A DNA stretch of 64,000 nt. Source: CAZYBU01 sp964645775 (GTDB taxonomy: Bacteria; Spirochaetota; UBA4802; UBA5550). Each line of letters begins with the position of its first letter. Position 1 is the stretch's first letter. The translations under genes and the position numbers were made by a program. The stretch spans positions 84,297 through 148,296 of the forward strand of contig CAZYBU010000004.1 of the NCBI GenBank assembly GCA_964645775.1, read 5' to 3'. Positions 42,610 to 51,241 of the stretch are shown here, piece after piece. The notes below the pieces were generated by a model. It did not search any database. It was not told the DNA's origin and was given only the letters and a program-made list of their open reading frames with translations.

Positions 42610-42894
42610 ATGGAGCCGAGAAATGTGACCATCAAAACGCTGGAAAGAGTTCTGGAAGATCTTAAAAAGGGTTCTGAAGACGTCATTGGTAATTACCTGT
42701 ACAAGGGGTTCAGAATTCAGGTGAGCAAGTACAAGTCCTCAGGTACCGAAAGGTACATGCGGCTCTACAGAAGAAGGAGAGAGCAGGGTCTATGCGTTCG
42801 TTGCGGCAAGCCGGTAACCCGGCGGAATTCCCGCACAGGGAAACTCTACCGTTTGTGTGATAAACACAGGGAAGAAACGGATAAAAGAAGGTAG
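42610..42894 (+). CDS. Small basic protein with a zinc-ribbon-like C-terminus
   Basis: A 94-residue, very basic protein (MEPRNVTIKTLERVLEDLKK start). The N-terminal half has a helical/beta pattern (GNYLYKGFRIQVSKYKSS); the C-terminal half (REQGLCVRCGKPV, then RLCDKHREE) offers C-x2-C and C-x2-H as metal ligands. AAAGGAG five bases before the ATG at 42610 supports the start over an earlier in-frame ATG at 42550. No family is named with confidence. It lies between the LysM-M23 and FlgM-like genes, all on the plus strand. Confidence 0.65.
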   Translation: MEPRNVTIKTLERVLEDLKKGSEDVIGNYLYKGFRIQVSKYKSSGTERYMRLYRRRREQGLCVRCGKPVTRRNSRTGKLYRLCDKHREETDKRR

Positions 42895-42988
42895 TACGTT
42901 AACGAGCCGATAAAAAACTTTATCAAACAGTAACCTTTGCCGATAGAAGAAACAGGAGGCATGTGACATAACTCCAGAGGAGGTTGTC

Positions 42989-43348
42989 ATGAAGGTTACA
43001 AAACTTGATTCCTATATCGCTCAGAAACATAATTCAAGACACGAAGGGGGATTCTCTCAGAAGGAGATGTCCCAGCGTGATCATCATAGTGTGACAATTG
43101 GCAGGCCACGGGCTGATGTCATTGAAATTTCTGACGAGGCACGGGCCCTGTTCCAGGAAAAACAGCAGGCTGTGCAGCTACAGAAGGAATGGCCTTATCT
43201 TCTCTGGTTGATTCATCAGGCAAAACAACCGGACTCGAATAAGGAGTCGTTTGATCAGAGGGTCCACCTGAAGATGGACCTGAGGTCAAACAACTATGAC
43301 TACGAACGGGCCATAGAGGAGGTTGCTGAACGGCTTATGGTTCTCTGA
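42989..43348 (+). CDS. FlgM-like protein (putative anti-sigma-28 factor)
   Basis: A 119-residue protein. DVIEISDEARALFQEK (about 47-62) and QRVHLKMDLRSNNYDYERAIEEVAERLM (about 86-115; two halves QRVHLKMDLRSNNYDY and ERAIEEVAERLM) resemble the D-x-V-x-LS and C-terminal helix pattern of FlgM, which inhibits the flagellar sigma factor. GAGGAGG lies five bases before the ATG. The similarity is short and remains tentative; it is longer than typical FlgM (about 90-100). Convergent with nadC. Confidence 0.5.
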   Translation: MKVTKLDSYIAQKHNSRHEGGFSQKEMSQRDHHSVTIGRPRADVIEISDEARALFQEKQQAVQLQKEWPYLLWLIHQAKQPDSNKESFDQRVHLKMDLRSNNYDYERAIEEVAERLMVL

Positions 43349-43356
43349 CTCCGATA

Positions 43357-44199
43357 TTAGCCGAGAAGAAGAGAAAGGTCAAAGGCCCGGACGGAATGGG
43401 TCAGGCTACCCATGGAGATAAAATCCGCCGGGAGGTCTCTGAGTTCCAGGATTCGTTCCTCACTCATGTTTCCGGAAAGTTCAATTCTGGCCCTCCCTTT
43501 CACGATGTCGAGAGTATGTTCCATTGAGGCCCGGGTCATGTTGTCGAGAAGAAGGATGTCCGCGCCGTTTTCCACGGCTTCCCTCGCCTGTTCCGTGAAT
43601 CGTATCTCAACCTCCACCACGTACCTGTTACCATAGGTTTGCCGAACGGTTTTCATGGCTGAAGCTATCCCCCCTGCGGCTTCAATATGGTTCTCCTTGA
43701 GCATGACCATGTCGTGGAGTCCCATCCTGTGGTTCGAACCCCCTCCGGCAGAGACGGAGTACTTGTCAAGTAACCTCAATCCGGGTGCAGTTTTTCGGGT
43801 ATCAAGGATTCTGATATTCGTGCCTTGAAGAAGGGACTGTATCCCGTGCGTGGAGGTTGCTATTCCGCTCATTCGCTGCATGAAATTAAGGGCTGTTCGT
43901 TCCCCTTCCAGCAGGCTTATAACGGGACCCTGGAGAGATGCGACCGGGTCTCCCTCTTTAACGGGATTGCCGTCCTCAATGATGATTCTTATGTTGACCC
44001 TTGAATCCAGCAGGGAATAGAGGTGTTTAAGTACCTGGGTTCCGGCAACGATACCTTCTTCCCGGGAGATGATCTTTGCTTCGGCCCGGTTATCCTGAGT
44101 GAATAAGGCGCGGGAAGTGACATCACCTGTGCCAATATCTTCTTTCAGGGCAAGGCGAAGGATGTCTTCGATTTCAGAGAATTCAGGGTGGCGCATCAT
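43357..44199 (-). CDS. nadC: Nicotinate-nucleotide pyrophosphorylase (carboxylating)
   Basis: Converts quinolinate and PRPP to nicotinate mononucleotide in NAD synthesis. The 280-residue length is standard. LALKEDIGTGDVTSRAL, NFMQRMSGIAT, LDTRKTAPGLRLLDKY, HRMGLHDMVMLKENHI and ADILLLDNM are the family segments, with Arg, Lys and His binding residues in place. Its ATGATG start overlaps the TGA of uvrB by 4 bp. nadA and nadB are not here. It is the last gene of the znuA-znuC-znuB-uvrB run. Confidence 0.95.
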   Translation of the reverse strand: MMRHPEFSEIEDILRLALKEDIGTGDVTSRALFTQDNRAEAKIISREEGIVAGTQVLKHLYSLLDSRVNIRIIIEDGNPVKEGDPVASLQGPVISLLEGERTALNFMQRMSGIATSTHGIQSLLQGTNIRILDTRKTAPGLRLLDKYSVSAGGGSNHRMGLHDMVMLKENHIEAAGGIASAMKTVRQTYGNRYVVEVEIRFTEQAREAVENGADILLLDNMTRASMEHTLDIVKGRARIELSGNMSEERILELRDLPADFISMGSLTHSVRAFDLSLLLG

Positions 44200-46205
44200 T
44201 TCTTTACCTTTTTCAAGAGTTCCAGTTTCTTTTCGATATCGAGCATCTGGTCCCTCAGGGTCGCGGCCCGTTCAAATCCCAGGTTGTCAGCTGCCTGAAG
44301 CATGTCTCTCCGGAGACGTTCCTGAAGCGCCTCCAGGTCAGCTACGCTGTCCTTCCGATACTCTTTTGCATAATCAGCCACCATCTCCACTTCAGGGTTC
44401 TCCTCTATGTACTGTCTTTCAATAATGTCGACAATATCCTTTTGTATGGACTCCGGTATAATCCTGTGTTCCCGGTTATATTCTTCCTGGATCTGCCTCC
44501 GCCGGTTGGTCTCATCTATGGCAGTCTGCATGGAATCAGTGATCCGGTCAGCATACATGATGACCTTTCCGTAAAGATTCCGGGCAGCTCGTCCCGCGGT
44601 CTGGATCAGGGAACGGGTCGACCGGAGAAAACCTTCCTTGTCTGCGTCGAATATGGCGACCAGTGAGACCTCCGGAAGATCGAGGCCCTCCCGGAGAAGA
44701 TTGATTCCCACAAGGCAGTCGAAGTCCCCCTTCCTGAGGTCACGGATAAGTTCAACCCGTTCGATAGTATCGATCTCGGAATGGAGATACCTTGCCTGTA
44801 TACCTGAATCAGAAAGATAGGCGGTCAGATCCTCGGCCATCTTCTTTGTCAGGGTGGTGATTAAAACCCGTTCATCCCGCTCCACTCTCAGTCTGACTTC
44901 CTTTATGACGTCATCTACCTGGTGTTTAGCGGGACGGACTTCGATTTCCGGATCAAGAAGACCGGTGGGCCGGATTACCTGTTCCACAACCTGATCGCTT
45001 TTTACCAGTTCGTAGTCACCGGGAGTGGCGGAAACAAAGATGGCCTGGTCCAGAATTTTCTCAAACTCTTCGAAGGTAAGGGGCCGGTTGTCCAGGGCAG
45101 AGGGTAAACGGAAACCGTGCTCTACCAGGGTCTCCTTTCGAGAACGGTCACCCTTGAACATTCCGTGAACCTGGGGAAGGGTGACATGAGACTCGTCCAC
45201 GAAGAGGAGGAACTCGCCCTTGAAATAATCCAGCAGACACTGGGGCCTGTCTCCCGGTTGGCGCCTGGAAATAATTCGGGAATAGTTTTCAATTCCGCTG
45301 CAGTATCCCATTTCTGAGAGCATCTCCATGTCATAACGGGTCCGGCTTTCGAGCCTCTGGGCCTCCAGGAGTTTCCCCTCCTTTTTAAGCTCCTTCAGCC
45401 GCTGGTTAAGTTCATCATCGATCATTTCCAGGGTAATTTTCATTTCCTCGGGAGGGGATACAAAATGCTTGGCCGGATAGATGTAGCACTCCTCCATTCG
45501 GTGGATCACGTCCCCTGTTATCGGATTAATGGAGGAAACGGCATCCACGTCATCACCGAAGAATTCTATCCTGTAGGCCTCGTTCTTCATATATGCGGGA
45601 AAGACCTCAACGATATCTCCCCGAACTCGGAAGGTTCCCCGTATGAAGGAGATATCATTTCGCTCGTAGTATATTCCCACCAGAGACCTGAGAAAGGAAT
45701 CCCTGTCCATGGTGTCGTTTATACGGACCCGCAGATGCCTTCGTTCGAACTCCTGGGGTGAACCGAGACCGTAGATACAGGAGACCGATGAAACAACGAT
45801 AGTATCGGGTCGCTCCAGAATGGAGAATGTGGCTTTGAGCCTCAGGCGGTCGATTTCATCGTTGATAGAGGCGTCTTTTTCGATATACAGATCAGATGAA
45901 GCCACATAGGCCTCAGGCTGGTAGTAATCGTAATATGAGACAAAATATTCCACGGCGTTTTCCGGGAAGAACTCGCTGAATTCACGGTAGAGCTGGGCCG
46001 CCAGAGTCTTGTTGTGGGTCAGCACAAGGGTCGGTTTCTGTACGTTTTCAACGACCTTGGCCATAGTGAAGGTTTTACCGGACCCCGTGACGCCGAGCAG
46101 GGTTTGAAGAGGAATGTCTTTTTGGATGCCTTCACTCAGGGAATCGATGGATTTCTGCTGGTCCACCGAGGCCTGATAGGGAGAGATTACCCTGAAACGG
46201 GACAT
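44196..46205 (-). CDS. uvrB: UvrABC system protein B
   Basis: DNA-damage recognition helicase of nucleotide excision repair. The 669-residue protein has Walker A LGVTGSGKTFT (about 37-47), the damage-probing hairpin region YYDYYQPEAYVASSDLYIEK (about 92-111), DESHVTLPQ (motif II), SATPGDYEL, the motif VI segment QTAGRAARN, and a C-terminal UVR domain (LQAADNLGFERAATLRDQML). AAGGAG lies seven bases before the ATG. uvrA and uvrC are not in the window. Confidence 0.97.
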   Translation of the reverse strand: MSRFRVISPYQASVDQQKSIDSLSEGIQKDIPLQTLLGVTGSGKTFTMAKVVENVQKPTLVLTHNKTLAAQLYREFSEFFPENAVEYFVSYYDYYQPEAYVASSDLYIEKDASINDEIDRLRLKATFSILERPDTIVVSSVSCIYGLGSPQEFERRHLRVRINDTMDRDSFLRSLVGIYYERNDISFIRGTFRVRGDIVEVFPAYMKNEAYRIEFFGDDVDAVSSINPITGDVIHRMEECYIYPAKHFVSPPEEMKITLEMIDDELNQRLKELKKEGKLLEAQRLESRTRYDMEMLSEMGYCSGIENYSRIISRRQPGDRPQCLLDYFKGEFLLFVDESHVTLPQVHGMFKGDRSRKETLVEHGFRLPSALDNRPLTFEEFEKILDQAIFVSATPGDYELVKSDQVVEQVIRPTGLLDPEIEVRPAKHQVDDVIKEVRLRVERDERVLITTLTKKMAEDLTAYLSDSGIQARYLHSEIDTIERVELIRDLRKGDFDCLVGINLLREGLDLPEVSLVAIFDADKEGFLRSTRSLIQTAGRAARNLYGKVIMYADRITDSMQTAIDETNRRRQIQEEYNREHRIIPESIQKDIVDIIERQYIEENPEVEMVADYAKEYRKDSVADLEALQERLRRDMLQAADNLGFERAATLRDQMLDIEKKLELLKKVKK

Positions 46206-46239
46206 AGGTCAGCTCCTTGGCAAAATAGGAAACCCCCTT

Positions 46240-47070
46240 TCAGAAGGAACGTCTGCGAACCATAATGACCTCCCGAACCAGGGTAATGCCCCTGAGAAGC
46301 AGAAAGAGGAGTACCAGGGTCGTTATAATGGTTGCTCCCGAGGGTATGTCAAGTGAATAGGAGAGGAAAAGGCCGGCAAGGGAAGCCACAGCGCTTATGG
46401 TGACTGACAGGGGGATCATTCTCCTGTAATCTGAGGTCAGCAGAGAAGATGACGCCTGGGGGATTGTCAGTATGGAGATGACAAGTATCAGGCCAACGGC
46501 ACGGATGCTTATGACAACCGTCAGGGCAATGAGGATCATAAGGAATGAACTGAGAAGCCGAACCGGTATTCTCCGGGACATGGCAAAATCCTCGTCAAAG
46601 GCTATTGTAAAAATTGCGGGAGAAAAAAGTAGAAAGAACAGAGTAACTGACAGAGCAATGGCTGCCATGGCCCAGAGCTCAGGGTCTCCCACAGTGAGAA
46701 TACCACCGAAGAGATAACTCATCAGGTTTGGGGTGTATCCTGGTGTAAGGGCGATGAAGATGATACCCAGGGCCATGCCGAAAGACCAGAGAATACCAAT
46801 TACCGTATCTATTCGCATCCTGCTCTTTCTGGCAAGGTATTCCATGATCAGTGATGATATTGTGGCGAAGATGCCCGCCCCCAGGAGGGGATGTATTCCG
46901 GCGAAGTACCCCATGCCTATCCCTCCAAAGGAGATGTGGGCCAGTCCTCCGCTTATGAATACGATTCTTCTTGAAACGATATAGGTGCCGATCACCCCGC
47001 ATGAGAGAGAAACCAGAAGTACGGCGATTATAGCTCTCTGGAAAAAGGGATAGGAGAGTATTTCAACCAC
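46240..47070 (-). CDS. znuB: Zinc/manganese ABC transporter permease (ZnuB-like)
   Basis: ABC-3-family inner-membrane permease with about eight helices (276 residues from the GTG at 47070). SGGLAHISFGGIGMGYF is the EAA-like cytoplasmic coupling region and LIGILWSFG-type GILWSFGMALGIIFIAL a helix segment. A frame extends to 47130, but that would overlap the ATPase gene by 68 bp; the GTG at 47070 has GGGGA upstream and overlaps by 8 bp. Works with znuC and znuA. Zinc is favoured by the His-rich binding protein; manganese is possible. Confidence 0.9.
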   Translation of the reverse strand: MVEILSYPFFQRAIIAVLLVSLSCGVIGTYIVSRRIVFISGGLAHISFGGIGMGYFAGIHPLLGAGIFATISSLIMEYLARKSRMRIDTVIGILWSFGMALGIIFIALTPGYTPNLMSYLFGGILTVGDPELWAMAAIALSVTLFFLLFSPAIFTIAFDEDFAMSRRIPVRLLSSFLMILIALTVVISIRAVGLILVISILTIPQASSSLLTSDYRRMIPLSVTISAVASLAGLFLSYSLDIPSGATIITTLVLLFLLLRGITLVREVIMVRRRSF

Positions 47071-47833
47071 GGGTATCCCCGTTTTTATTGTGATTCGCGA
47101 GAACGATATGAGGATAGTGACCATGTTCAATCAATTGGATAGGACAGTGGTATTTTTCGATCAATTCATGGGAGAATTCCTCCCTGGGATGATAGTGCAG
47201 GTGACCTCCTTCAAGGCAGGCGATGTTTTTCACCTGCGAAAGGACCGAGGTCATGTCATGTGAAACAAGAACAATGGCCATCTCTTCATTCAGTTCTTTC
47301 AGAATCTCATCAAGGTTTCGGCTTGTGGTCGTATCCACGAAGGTGGAGGGTTCATCCAGGACAAGCATCTGCGGTCTGGAAATAAGGGCCCGACAGAGGA
47401 ATACCCTCTGAGTCTGTCCTCCGGAGAGGCTTCCGATGCTCTCATCTTTCTTATAGATGAGATCCATCCGTTCCATCAATTCACGGGTGCGTCGGTATTC
47501 TTCCCTGGTAAAACGGCCCAGTAAGCGCCTGGAGGAGAGGAGCCCTGTAAGAATAACATTTTCAACGGTCATGGGGAACATCCGGTCGTTCATGTGAAGC
47601 TGGGGAAGATAACCAATAGACCCCTCTCCTTTCAGAAGAGAGTGATAGGTTACCTTTCCCTTCACAGGCTCCAGGAGTTTGAGCATCAGTTTCAGGAGGG
47701 TTGTCTTACCGCTTCCATTGGGACCGATCACGGCCAGAAAGTCATTCCCGTAGACCGTAAGAGATATATCTTCCAGGACCCTGTTCGTTCCATATCCCGC
47801 TGTTACGGAAGTAAGTTCCAGTATGGGTTCCAT
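47063..47833 (-). CDS. znuC: Zinc/manganese ABC transporter ATPase (ZnuC-like)
   Basis: A 256-residue ATPase. Walker A is VIGPNGSGKTTLLKL, the Q-loop GYLPQLHMND, signature SLSGGQTQRVFLCRALI, Walker B MLVLDEPSTFVD and the switch His in LVSHDMTSV. It precedes the permease with an 8-bp overlap and follows znuA by 5 bp. The C-terminus is His-rich (CPIQLIEHGHYPH), as seen in some ZnuC proteins. Confidence 0.93.
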   Translation of the reverse strand: MEPILELTSVTAGYGTNRVLEDISLTVYGNDFLAVIGPNGSGKTTLLKLMLKLLEPVKGKVTYHSLLKGEGSIGYLPQLHMNDRMFPMTVENVILTGLLSSRRLLGRFTREEYRRTRELMERMDLIYKKDESIGSLSGGQTQRVFLCRALISRPQMLVLDEPSTFVDTTTSRNLDEILKELNEEMAIVLVSHDMTSVLSQVKNIACLEGGHLHYHPREEFSHELIEKYHCPIQLIEHGHYPHIVLANHNKNGDTRG

Positions 47834-47838
47834 CAGAT

Positions 47839-48780
47839 TTACTGCTGTTGCTTCCCGCTGTCGAGAATTCTGACAAAGGTGGTTGTAACTTCTTTCATGT
47901 TATCGAGCCATTTTTCGGCCAGGGGATCGAGGTGGACGACCTCTCCCTCTATGTCCCGTGCTATGGAACTGGCCGTGTCCGTGGGAAACTGTTTCTGAAC
48001 CAGTATAGCATGGATATCATTATTCTGCGCTGTATCGATGATTTTTTGAATCTGGGCCGGTCCCGGTTTTTTCCCTTCGATTTCAATGGGAGCCTGGACA
48101 AGGTTGTAATCCCGTGCGTAGTACGACCATGCAGGATGGAATACAATGAATTTCCTGTTCTTTACCTTTTCGAGTTTCGAAGCTATGAAGGAATCCAGGG
48201 CTTCTATATCCTCCTGAAAGGTCTCTGCGTTCTTTCGATAGATCGATGCCTTGTCCGGATCTATCTGAATCATAGCCTCCAGGATATTGTTGACCTGTTT
48301 TGAAACGGCTGCGGGTGAAAGCCATATGTGTGGATTTACGTGATCATTTTTCCCTTTGCCATGGGAATGGTCGTCCTGTTTATGTGTATCCAGATGACTC
48401 TTTTCCTTTTTGCCATGGGAATGGTCACCCTGTATCAGGGATACCCCTTGTGACGTATCGATTATTTTCATTTCACTGTTAATGGTGCGCAATCGTTTCA
48501 TATGAGCCCTCTCAAAGGGGAGAGGACCAATACGGAAATAGGCCTTCGCCTGTGAAAGCTCAGCGATCTGTCTGGGAGAAGGGTCGTAGGTGGCCGGGCT
48601 GTGACCGGGAGGCACCATCACAATGATCTTCCAGTTATTACCCGTGATTCTCTCCACGAAATACTTCTGGGGAAGTATAGAGACAGCCAGGACATTATCT
48701 TTTTCACCAGTTGGACCACAACCAACGAGTATCAAGAAAACTACTAATAGCGGAATAAATAGTATTCGTAAAAATTTCAT
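47839..48780 (-). CDS. znuA: Zinc-binding lipoprotein of ABC transporter (ZnuA-like)
   Basis: A 313-residue cluster-A-I solute-binding protein. Signal peptide ends LILVGC, a lipobox. Metal ligands include His in VPPGHSPATYDP, NPHIWLSP, VFHPAWSYYARDY, and the C-terminal Asp in VVHLDPLAEK. A His-rich loop (HSHGKKEKSHLDTHKQDDHS region, about 120-145) is typical of zinc rather than manganese binders. GAGG precedes the ATG. It is the first gene of the znu-uvrB-nadC run; a duplicated TTAGAGTTA element (48794-48811) just upstream could be part of a regulatory site. Confidence 0.92.
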   Translation of the reverse strand: MKFLRILFIPLLVVFLILVGCGPTGEKDNVLAVSILPQKYFVERITGNNWKIIVMVPPGHSPATYDPSPRQIAELSQAKAYFRIGPLPFERAHMKRLRTINSEMKIIDTSQGVSLIQGDHSHGKKEKSHLDTHKQDDHSHGKGKNDHVNPHIWLSPAAVSKQVNNILEAMIQIDPDKASIYRKNAETFQEDIEALDSFIASKLEKVKNRKFIVFHPAWSYYARDYNLVQAPIEIEGKKPGPAQIQKIIDTAQNNDIHAILVQKQFPTDTASSIARDIEGEVVHLDPLAEKWLDNMKEVTTTFVRILDSGKQQQ

Positions 48781-48840
48781 GGATGTCCCTCATTAGAGTT
48801 ATTAGAGTTAAACAAAATTAACAAATTGCATTTCTTACTG

Positions 48841-50739
48841 TCAACCTGTTACTTCCATTTTTGTGGCGATTACAGCAAAAAGTGCATCAACGATCTCCGG
48901 GTCGAACATAAGTCCTTTCTTTTCTTTCATAAACTCGAAGGCCTCCTCACGGGTCATGCTTTTCCGGTAGGGTCGTTCAGCCGTGATGGCGTCATACACG
49001 TCAGCTACGCAGATAATCCGGGCCTGGAAAGGAATATCCTTACCTCCCAATCCCTTTGGATATCCCTGCCCTGCCCAGTTCTCATGATGATGAAGAATGC
49101 CACTTTTGATGCTCTCGTAGGATGGGATTTCTCCGATGATCTCCGCTCCCCGGGTTGGATGAGTCTTGATGAGATTAAATTCCTTGTTGTCGAGACGGCC
49201 CGGTTTGTCCAGGATATCTTCCGGAATGGCGATTTTTCCAATGTCGTGGAGAAGGGCGGATATACCCAGGTCGCGGAGCTCTGTCCGTTCCATTCCCATC
49301 TCCAGAGCGATATCCTCCGCATAGCGGGCAACCCGATCGCTGTGACCGGCTGTCCATCTCGATTTCGCGTCGATGGAACGGGTAAGGGCCATGAGGATGC
49401 CCATGAGGAGGGCCTCCTTCTCCTCCAGGTGCTGTACACTCTGGAAGGCAACCCCTACCTGGTCAGCCAGCATGGAAAGGGATTCCTGTGTCCTTTGATC
49501 AAATCCAGTTTTATCCTGTTTCATGACCAGGAGGGAACCAAGGTATGTACCACCCCGTTCAATAGGAACGTTTAGAAATGAACCGGGTGTAATCAGGTCA
49601 TTACCCGCGATGTTATGAAAAAGGTCCCGGTTTTCCTTTCCCGTGAATTGAAAGGGAGTGCTGTACCTGTCCAGAAGGGATGGGGAGACGTCGCTGTCAG
49701 GTATAAAGGGGTGGCCGCCAATGAACCGTTTGAGGTCGGGATTTGTGGCCGAGAGAAGATCGAATCCCCCTTTATCGTGATTGCGGAGGACCAGGAGAAT
49801 GACCAGGTCTTCAAACTGGGTGGATACGAATCCCACGACCCGGTCCAGCAGTTCTTCCCGGGAGGTGGAAGAGAGGACCTCCTTGTCGATGCGGTTCATG
49901 GTCTCCATGGTCTTGACCCGGTTCACGATCTCCTGGATATGGTCTTCTGTCCTGGCTGCCATGGTGTTCAGGGAGAGCCCCAGTCGCCCGATCTCATCTC
50001 TTGTGGTAACCGTAAACCTGTGGGTGTGATCTCCATCGGCTATCATTTCAGCCTCATCGGAAAGCCGGCGAATAGGTTTTACAATCTTCCTTGTGAAAAG
50101 TTTGCCCAAGAGGAAAGATATGATAAAAAGGACAAGATCGAAGATGATAAAGGGAACCGCGTTTTCCCTGGTAAAGTTTGCCAGTCCGGCCCGGTTTATC
50201 TGGAGGTGAAGGATATAGAGATTTTTGTCAACCGGGCGGGTCAGGTTAACGAGAAGATCGAAGGTATCCTTTCTCCCGAAAAAGAAGCGGGGACGACCGC
50301 GGAAACCATGACGCTGGTATCTTCGAAGGATACTTTCCTGTTCTCTGGAGAGAGAGTTGAGAGATGCCTCTTTGCTTTCAGGGTTAATCTTTAGTCCTCT
50401 CCAGCGGTCATTCTCATCTTGGAAAACATAGAGGGCAAAGTTGGAAATCTGGTGAAGGTTGTCCTGCTCCATGATGTGTAGACTATGACGGAAAAAGTTG
50501 CTTTCCATGAATGATTTCGAAAGAAGGATATCCGGCTTCTCATTATCTACGACCTGGTTGAATTCCTGTTTTATAAGCTCAGCGGTCATCCGGATAAAAT
50601 GACGGGAGGATATCATGGTGACCATGATAAAGGAGATGTATCCAATGATTATACCGAAAAGGACGAAATAGCCGGTCAGCCGTATACTGAGGGGAATACG
50701 TTGAAGAAGTCCACGGAGTCTCTTAAACGTTTTTTTCAT
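48841..50739 (-). CDS. Membrane sensor with HAMP, GAF and HD-GYP domains
   Basis: A c-di-GMP phosphodiesterase-type sensor of about 632 residues. Two membrane helices (about 22-42 and 200-220) flank a periplasmic sensing domain, followed by HAMP (RKIVKPIRRLSDEAEMIADG), a GAF domain at about 275-420 and HD-GYP. Catalytic marks are HSDRVARYAEDIA, ALLHDIGKIAIPED, LIKTHPTRGAEI and HHHENWAGQGYPKGLGG; Ala replaces the usual Asp before GQGYP. An ATG at 50748 is also possible. It is divergent from hisE. Confidence 0.88.
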   Translation of the reverse strand: MKKTFKRLRGLLQRIPLSIRLTGYFVLFGIIIGYISFIMVTMISSRHFIRMTAELIKQEFNQVVDNEKPDILLSKSFMESNFFRHSLHIMEQDNLHQISNFALYVFQDENDRWRGLKINPESKEASLNSLSREQESILRRYQRHGFRGRPRFFFGRKDTFDLLVNLTRPVDKNLYILHLQINRAGLANFTRENAVPFIIFDLVLFIISFLLGKLFTRKIVKPIRRLSDEAEMIADGDHTHRFTVTTRDEIGRLGLSLNTMAARTEDHIQEIVNRVKTMETMNRIDKEVLSSTSREELLDRVVGFVSTQFEDLVILLVLRNHDKGGFDLLSATNPDLKRFIGGHPFIPDSDVSPSLLDRYSTPFQFTGKENRDLFHNIAGNDLITPGSFLNVPIERGGTYLGSLLVMKQDKTGFDQRTQESLSMLADQVGVAFQSVQHLEEKEALLMGILMALTRSIDAKSRWTAGHSDRVARYAEDIALEMGMERTELRDLGISALLHDIGKIAIPEDILDKPGRLDNKEFNLIKTHPTRGAEIIGEIPSYESIKSGILHHHENWAGQGYPKGLGGKDIPFQARIICVADVYDAITAERPYRKSMTREEAFEFMKEKKGLMFDPEIVDALFAVIATKMEVTG

Positions 50740-50917
50740 GGTTATCATGTCCGGTTAATCTACCTGGATATTGTATTGGGATGTCATATTTGTTAACAGC
50801 AAAAGAGGGAATAATTTATAAAAAATTCACATGAATCTTTCCGCTGTTTTTTCTTCATCTGCTTGACGTAAAGGTCGTTCATCATAGGTTCTGACGGAAC
50901 CATTTAGGGATGTGATC

Positions 50918-51241
50918 ATGCAAAGCAACGATATTTTTTTAAGACTTTTCGAAGTCATAGATGAACGGAAAACCGCTGATCCGGAGACCTCCTACGTGGC
51001 GAAGCTCATGAATAGAGGAACGGAAAAGATCAATGAAAAGGTAATGGAAGAGGCATCTGAGACATGCGAGGCTGCGCTGGTGAACGATCACGATCATCTT
51101 GTCTACGAGATATGCGATCTGATTTTTCACACCTTTGTCCTGGCGGGACACAGGGGAGTGGAGCTTTCCGAGATTCGGCACGAGCTTGAAAGAAGATTCG
51201 GAATAAGCGGAATCACAGAAAAGAAGGAACGAACGCAATGA
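50918..51241 (+). CDS. hisE: Phosphoribosyl-ATP pyrophosphatase (HisE)
   Basis: Hydrolyses phosphoribosyl-ATP, the second step of histidine synthesis. The 107-residue protein has EKINEKVMEEASETCEAAL and YEICDLIFHTFVL, the EExxE and ExxD metal helices. The ATG at 50918 has AGGGA seven bases upstream; the in-frame GTG at 50912 is less likely. The stop overlaps the ATG of hisG by 4 bp. A two-gene hisE-hisG unit is unusual, since hisE normally follows hisF or is fused to hisI. Confidence 0.92.
   Translation: MQSNDIFLRLFEVIDERKTADPETSYVAKLMNRGTEKINEKVMEEASETCEAALVNDHDHLVYEICDLIFHTFVLAGHRGVELSEIRHELERRFGISGITEKKERTQ

Noticed and set aside
49615..50394. 259-codon plus-strand ORF opposite the HD-GYP sensor gene
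   Set aside because: Low-complexity composition reflecting antisense codon structure; the opposite strand has complete HAMP and HD-GYP motifs.
50749..50917. Histidine leader peptide before hisE
   Set aside because: No run of His codons or terminator/antiterminator pair is visible.
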